DNA of 64,000 nt from Hippasteria phrygiana. Lineage: Eukaryota; Echinodermata; Asteroidea; Valvatida; Goniasteridae. This document shows, one piece after another, positions 60,151 to 64,000 of this stretch. The first letter of the stretch is position 1; each line of letters starts with the position of its first letter. The stretch lies in the NCBI GenBank assembly GCA_037893225.1, contig JAZGUH010000408.1:578236-642235 (forward strand). The letters run 5' to 3'. The translations under genes and the position numbers were made by a program. The notes under the pieces are model-generated. The model was given only the letters and a program-made list of their open reading frames with translations. It was not told the DNA's origin and searched no databases.

Positions 60151-60621
60151 GTAAGGGTGGGACAAATTTAATCCCCCATACTTACGGCAAAAGTGATACA
60201 TTGTTCTGAAGCGATATTTTTCACTTTTTGTCACTTTGCTGAGCACTTTCGAATTTAAAAAATGAAAATTGCCCATTACAAGTCAAAAGGCTACACAATG
60301 GTGAAGGGGGGGGGGGGGGGGGGGTAGTAATCACAAATTCCGAGGAAAAGAATCAAGATTTCAAATTAAGGAGAACAAATCATCAGTTGAAGGAAAGCAT
60401 ACCTGATACATAAACAAATCAACAGAGTTGCTCTTACAGACCTACACCAGGGATTTGCTAGTGTGTATGGGTGTGTGAAGGCAAGCTGTATCTCCTACTC
60501 AAACACGTTACGTGAAGGTACCGAGGTCAAGACACTAGGGTATCCGTAAAACAATTTACTCTGATAACCGGACATTTTAATAAATCCTTATCTTGAATTT
60601 AAAAATTGAACATTATTACAG

Positions 60622-60666
60622 GATGAGAGACAGCAAATCATCACGACAAGCATGTGGATGCGACTT
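60622..60666 (+). CDS. Gene C exon 3: 45-nt exon
   Basis: Encodes DERQQIITTSMWMRL between ACAG| and |GTAAGT. Confidence 0.92.
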
Positions 60667-60705
60667 GTAAGTAATAACTAACCGTAATACCATTTTAAAA
60701 AGCCA

Positions 60706-60935
60706 TCAACGCGTTAATATTTAACTGTCGTTTTTCATAAATACTTTTCTATTGTTAGGTTACTCGTGGTTTTGCATGCATGTCTTATTTGGGGCCAAAT
60801 TTGATGCTACATTGCCTGATATCGATTTTTAGCCAAGACTTTTCATTTTTACGGAAAAGTAGCTACATTTTAATCTTATATCTTTAGAAAAAGGCAAACA
60901 TGAAAATCAACAGTTAAATATGAACCTGTTCATTT
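60706..60935. mobile_element. MITE copy 2 in intron 3 of gene C
   Basis: Reverse-complement copy of 4411-4635; shares GCATGCATG, GGGGCCAAATTTGA and CCAAGACTTTTCATTTTTAC stretches. Only a few differences, so transposition is recent. Confidence 0.75.
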
Positions 60936-61198
60936 AAAAAAAGATATTATCATTGCTTTTCTTTTCTCCTCAACTTGGAAAGTTTGCGTCATGGACATCT
61001 GTTTTTGCAAGCATGCTTGAACCTGTTGCTAGAACAGTATTACCACGTGTGCACATAGCTGATAGTTACAGGCCTGCCTCGAAATTATTTACTTTGTTCT
61101 TTTCTCACCACTTATTTTATTCATCGGGCTTTCTCACCGTTGGTGGCGCCATTTAACCTCTTTGTTTTGTAGGTGTAGGACCCTACAATAACCCGACC

Positions 61199-61200
<2 letters not shown>

Positions 61201-61250
<50 letters not shown>
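61201..61250. repeat. 50-base C homopolymer in intron 3 of gene C
   Basis: Fifty consecutive C after GACCAC, 64 bases upstream of exon 4. Other C or G runs over 15 bases occur at 9032, 10750, 18180, 20700, 25080, 37260, 43680, 47420, 60307 and 62475. Confidence 0.9.
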
Positions 61251-61251
<1 letters not shown>

Positions 61252-61313
61252 ATCCGCGCTTGTTTTTATAGGCATTTTGATTTATAGTAACATATAATTT
61301 ATCTTCATTTCAG

Positions 61314-61423
61314 GCTTGGGAAGATTACAAATTACGCTGGGATTCTGATGATTATGGGGGAACAAAAAGTATCAGTGTCCCGCTGGACAAAATATGGAGG
61401 CCAGATATTGTTCTTTACAACAA
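61314..61423 (+). CDS. Gene C exon 4
   Basis: 110 nt between TTCAG| and |GTAAGT. It encodes [16 protein letters not shown] and [10 protein letters not shown]. Confidence 0.93.
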
Positions 61424-61797
61424 GTAAGTTACCGGTATAATCCTTCATGAAATAAGCTACTCAAAAGAGCACATCAAAATGTACTTATTAGAAATTTCGT
61501 AAAGTATTACCCTAAAATATATTACGAATGTTCTGAAGAAAGGGATTCCAAACGAACTATTTAATTAATTGTAGAAATCAACTAAAACAAACCCAACAAA
61601 TTCTGGCACATAAATATGAAAATTAGCATCAACATAAAAATCGACAATACTCCCCTGAATCCCAAGTACAAAGAACATTTATTGTATATCGAAATAACGT
61701 TGTCAAGTCGGTGTTCCCACATCTATCGGCCCACAAATTTCATTGGTTTCGTTGAGAATATTCTGATTTTCACGAGACCTTCTCCTTTTTCCCACAG

Positions 61798-62329
61798 TGC
61801 CGATGCGGAGTTCCGGGGAATGATAGACACAAGTCCCGTCCTGATATACTCCGGTGTGGTCTACTGGAACGCTCCTTCCATCTTCAAGAGCTCCTGCCTC
61901 CTCGACGTCTCCTACTTCCCTTTTGACGAGCAGCGCTGCACCGTGAAGTTCGGCTCCTGGAACTACGACGCCAACGGCATCGACCTGACCAACCGCAGCA
62001 CGGCCGGTGACATGTCGTCGTACATCGCCAATGGGGAATGGGACGTGGTGGACATGCCCGTGGTAAGTAACAAGGTCTACTACAGCTGCTGCCCGGTGCC
62101 CTTTTCGGACGTCACCTTCACGATCGTTCTGAGGCGTAGGCCGTTCTTCTACCTATTCAACCTGCTTTTGCCGTGCCTGCTCACCACGTTTGTTACAGCG
62201 TTGAGCTTCCTCCTTCCCGCCGACACTGGGGAGAAGATCGGCCTGGTCGTGACGATTCTCCTGGCGTTGATATATTCCTGCTGCTGGTGGCGGAGACTAT
62301 ACCGCATTCCGACGTGCCACCACTTATTG
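61798..62329 (+). CDS. Gene C exon 5 (contains a frameshift)
   Basis: Between CCACAG| and |GTAAGC. Intact from NADAEFRGM through TM1 and GEKIGLVVTILLAL; then the frame shifts. [18 protein letters not shown] continues in another frame to the expected phase-1 donor. The sequon NRS is present. Confidence 0.9.
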
Positions 62330-63018
62330 GTAAGCATTTCTGTAGATCTCGAGAGTGGTCTCAAATGCGAGTCTGGCCTCCGTGGTTTCAAGATGTCTAT
62401 TTTGAAAATACGGTATTTGTCTCAGTCTTAGAGATGAGCAGGGGCGGATCCGGAGGGTGGGGGTGGAGGTCGACCCCCCCCCCCCCCCCCCCCCCCCCGC
62501 TTGCTGCCATTTTTGTTTTTTATTATTATTGTTATTATTTTTGTTGTTGCTTGTAAGGGCCTACGCCTAAAGTTGCAAACCAGAAAAGCAAAACCCTGTA
62601 AAGATCTTATTTTGTATGTACGGTGAGAAAGTGTCATTTTTCATAGATATTAAGTTTAACATGTAAACTGAAACAACCTTTTTTTTTTACCGAACAACAT
62701 TTTATGGCAGGTTCCAAGTTTAGTCAGAGTCAGAAAACAAAGTACATTATGTAAAGTGCTCTTGCTACATCTCCGTGGTTTTAAGGTCAACTTGCACGCT
62801 CTATCCTCTTTGTAAGTAATGTTAACTTCCAGATCAAAAGTACCTAAGACTCTACGAAAAGTGCGTGAAGGTACACTGCTCGTAAACCATTCATAATATG
62901 CATTGCACCTCCTCCTGATCTAAATGACGTCAAACTTACATAGATGATACGGGACGAACTATACACAAATACCATAATCATCAGCAGCAACATTTTATGA
63001 TTTTTATTTCTTCCTCAG

Positions 63019-63317
63019 GTACATACTTCATCGCCACCATCTTCCTCGTCTCATTGTCCGTGATTTTAACCGTCTTCGTACTACATCTTCATTACCGGTT
63101 ACCCGGGATCAGCCCGGTGCCACTCTGGCTCCGGAAGCTGGCCTTCGTCTATCTGGCTCCACTCCTCCTCGTCAATGTCTCCTACAGCCATGGCAAGCCG
63201 GTCCACCCCATGGAATGCACCAACGCCAGACCCATCGCTTTCATTTCTGTTCGGAACAAGAAAACGAAGAAGATACACTGTAAACATAAGTTAGTCATTT
63301 TGACTAATAAAAGTTAG
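63019..63317 (+). CDS. Gene C exon 6: TM3 and start of cytoplasmic loop, truncated by a repeat
   Basis: Acceptor CCTCAG| then TYFIATIFLVSLSVILTVFV (TM3) and HYRLPGISPVPLWLRKLAF. Residues after RNKKTKK derive from the TTAGTC repeat and end at a TAG inside it. The TM4-coding part is not seen before 64000. Confidence 0.75.
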
Positions 63318-63545
63318 TCCTGCCCTATGTCTGAAAGGACCAACTAAAGTTAGTCATCAAGCCAGATGACTAATATTTATTAGTCGAATATTAGTCATAA
63401 GTTAGTCAAATGGACTAACATTTATTAGTCTTCTGATTAAATCCAACTGGTGTCTGAAAGGACTAAACGTTAGTCACCCGACTTTTCCAGTTAGTCATTC
63501 AAAATGATGACTAATCACAATAGTCATGTGACTAAGGTTTTATTT
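63281..63545. repeat. TTAGTC/GACTAA repeat at the end of gene C
   Basis: More than 15 TTAGTC or GACTAA words in 260 bases, with two copies of TGTCTGAAAGGAC. The left border ACACTGTAAACATAAG is where homology of gene C to genes A and B ends. A right border was not recognised. Confidence 0.8.
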
Positions 63546-63674
63546 CCTGTAAAAACAAAAGAAAATGAAGCAAGCGAGTCATAATCTTTTCAAACAGTCT
63601 TATTGCAATGCAACCGGATTTGAATTAAAGAATATAAAATTCATGTTGCCACAAATTGTAATTAAATGAGGAAA

Positions 63675-63895
63675 ATAGAACCTGTAAATGAAATCCTGTC
63701 ATCACTGGCAAGATTTTTGTTTCCAAACACAAAGCAATTTTTACAGATTTCAGTAAATTACTAAGTATGATTGTTGACACTTAATACTCATGAGAAGTAA
63801 ATGAAACATTGTGAATTAAATTCTGCTGTCCTTGGCAAGACTTTTGTTCCTTAAAAATATGCTTAGGGACTAGTATGATTGTTGACACTGATAAA
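63675..63895. repeat. Diverged tandem duplication
   Basis: Two units of about 110-130 bases share CTGGCAAGA(T/C)TTTTGTT and TAGTATGATTGTTGACACT-type ends. Confidence 0.6.
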
Positions 63896-64000
63896 ACAAA
63901 TTTGTCTAACCTAAAGATGGTTTCTTACTCAATTTAATAACACTAATTCCAACTGAATATTTTTGGCAAGAATTTAAGAATAAAATTTAGGAAAACACAC

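Larger units (their letters stand above)
56440..63317 (+). pseudogene. Gene C: nAChR alpha-type subunit, apparently damaged or incomplete
   Basis: Exons 56440-56494, 60011-60150, 60622-60666, 61314-61423, 61798-62329 and 63019 onward have the same order and phases as genes A and B. The Cys-loop [15 protein letters not shown], loop [11 protein letters not shown] and loop C YYSCCPVPFSDVTF are intact. Loop C has Phe where A and B have the second conserved Tyr. TM2 has Gly at position 2' (Thr in A and B). Exon 5 is 532 nt, not 536: one codon is missing after TM2, and one base is missing near 62269-62274, shifting frame inside TM2. The last exon loses homology near 63280, where a TTAGTC-rich repeat begins, and stops at 63317 without MA helix or TM4. 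It may be a recent pseudogene, a gene with sequencing errors, or one whose final exon continues past the window. Confidence 0.8.

Noticed and set aside
61616..62431. A 271-codon plus-strand frame
   Set aside because: The first 60 residues are intron 4 of gene C; the last part follows the frameshift and reads past the donor.
1..64000. CRISPR array, bacterial operon or phage content
   Set aside because: No regularly spaced direct repeats with unique spacers and no prokaryotic gene layout; introns show that it is animal DNA.

Overview
The window is animal nuclear DNA. Long introns have GT..AG borders, coding exons are short and sparse, and transposon debris is dense. No bacterial, phage or CRISPR features were seen. 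The three real genes are nicotinic acetylcholine receptor (nAChR) alpha-type subunits of the Cys-loop family. The species cannot be named. The many TIR elements, a tRNA-derived SINE, frequent AGGCCTA words and the nAChR expansion suggest a marine invertebrate, perhaps an invertebrate deuterostome. That is a low-confidence inference.

Layout. Gene A (minus, start codon at 32736, stop at 7248) has six coding exons of 61, 140, 45, 110, 536 and 545 nt and gives 478 residues. Gene B (plus, 37759 to 50816) has exons of 64, 140, 45, 110, 536 and 509 nt and gives 467 residues. Gene C (plus, 56440 to at least 63317) has exons of 55, 140, 45, 110, 532 and at least 299 nt. Gene C carries a net 4-nt deficit in exon 5, including a frameshift in TM2, and its last exon runs into a TTAGTC-rich repeat before any TM4. 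A and B are head to head, 5.0 kb apart; C follows B in tandem. Exons 2 to 4 have identical sizes and all splice phases agree, so the three are local duplicates. The first exons, which encode signal peptides, were located by their phase-1 donors.

If functional, the products would form acetylcholine-gated cation channels in the plasma membrane. All three have the 13-residue Cys-loop, the vicinal Cys pair of an alpha (ligand-binding) subunit and the GEK motif before TM2 typical of cation channels.

The rest is introns and intergenic DNA packed with mobile elements: a broken non-LTR retrotransposon (10.85-12.33 kb), two mariner-like transposase remnants (35.9 and 43.9 kb), a THAP-domain remnant (20.1 kb), a TIR element carrying a RecQ-like helicase exon (40.85-41.91 kb, 9-bp target duplication), another carrying an acidic coding fragment (38.26-39.23 kb), SINE copies, two hAT-like MITEs with exact 8-bp target duplications, and several families of inverted-repeat elements, some nested.
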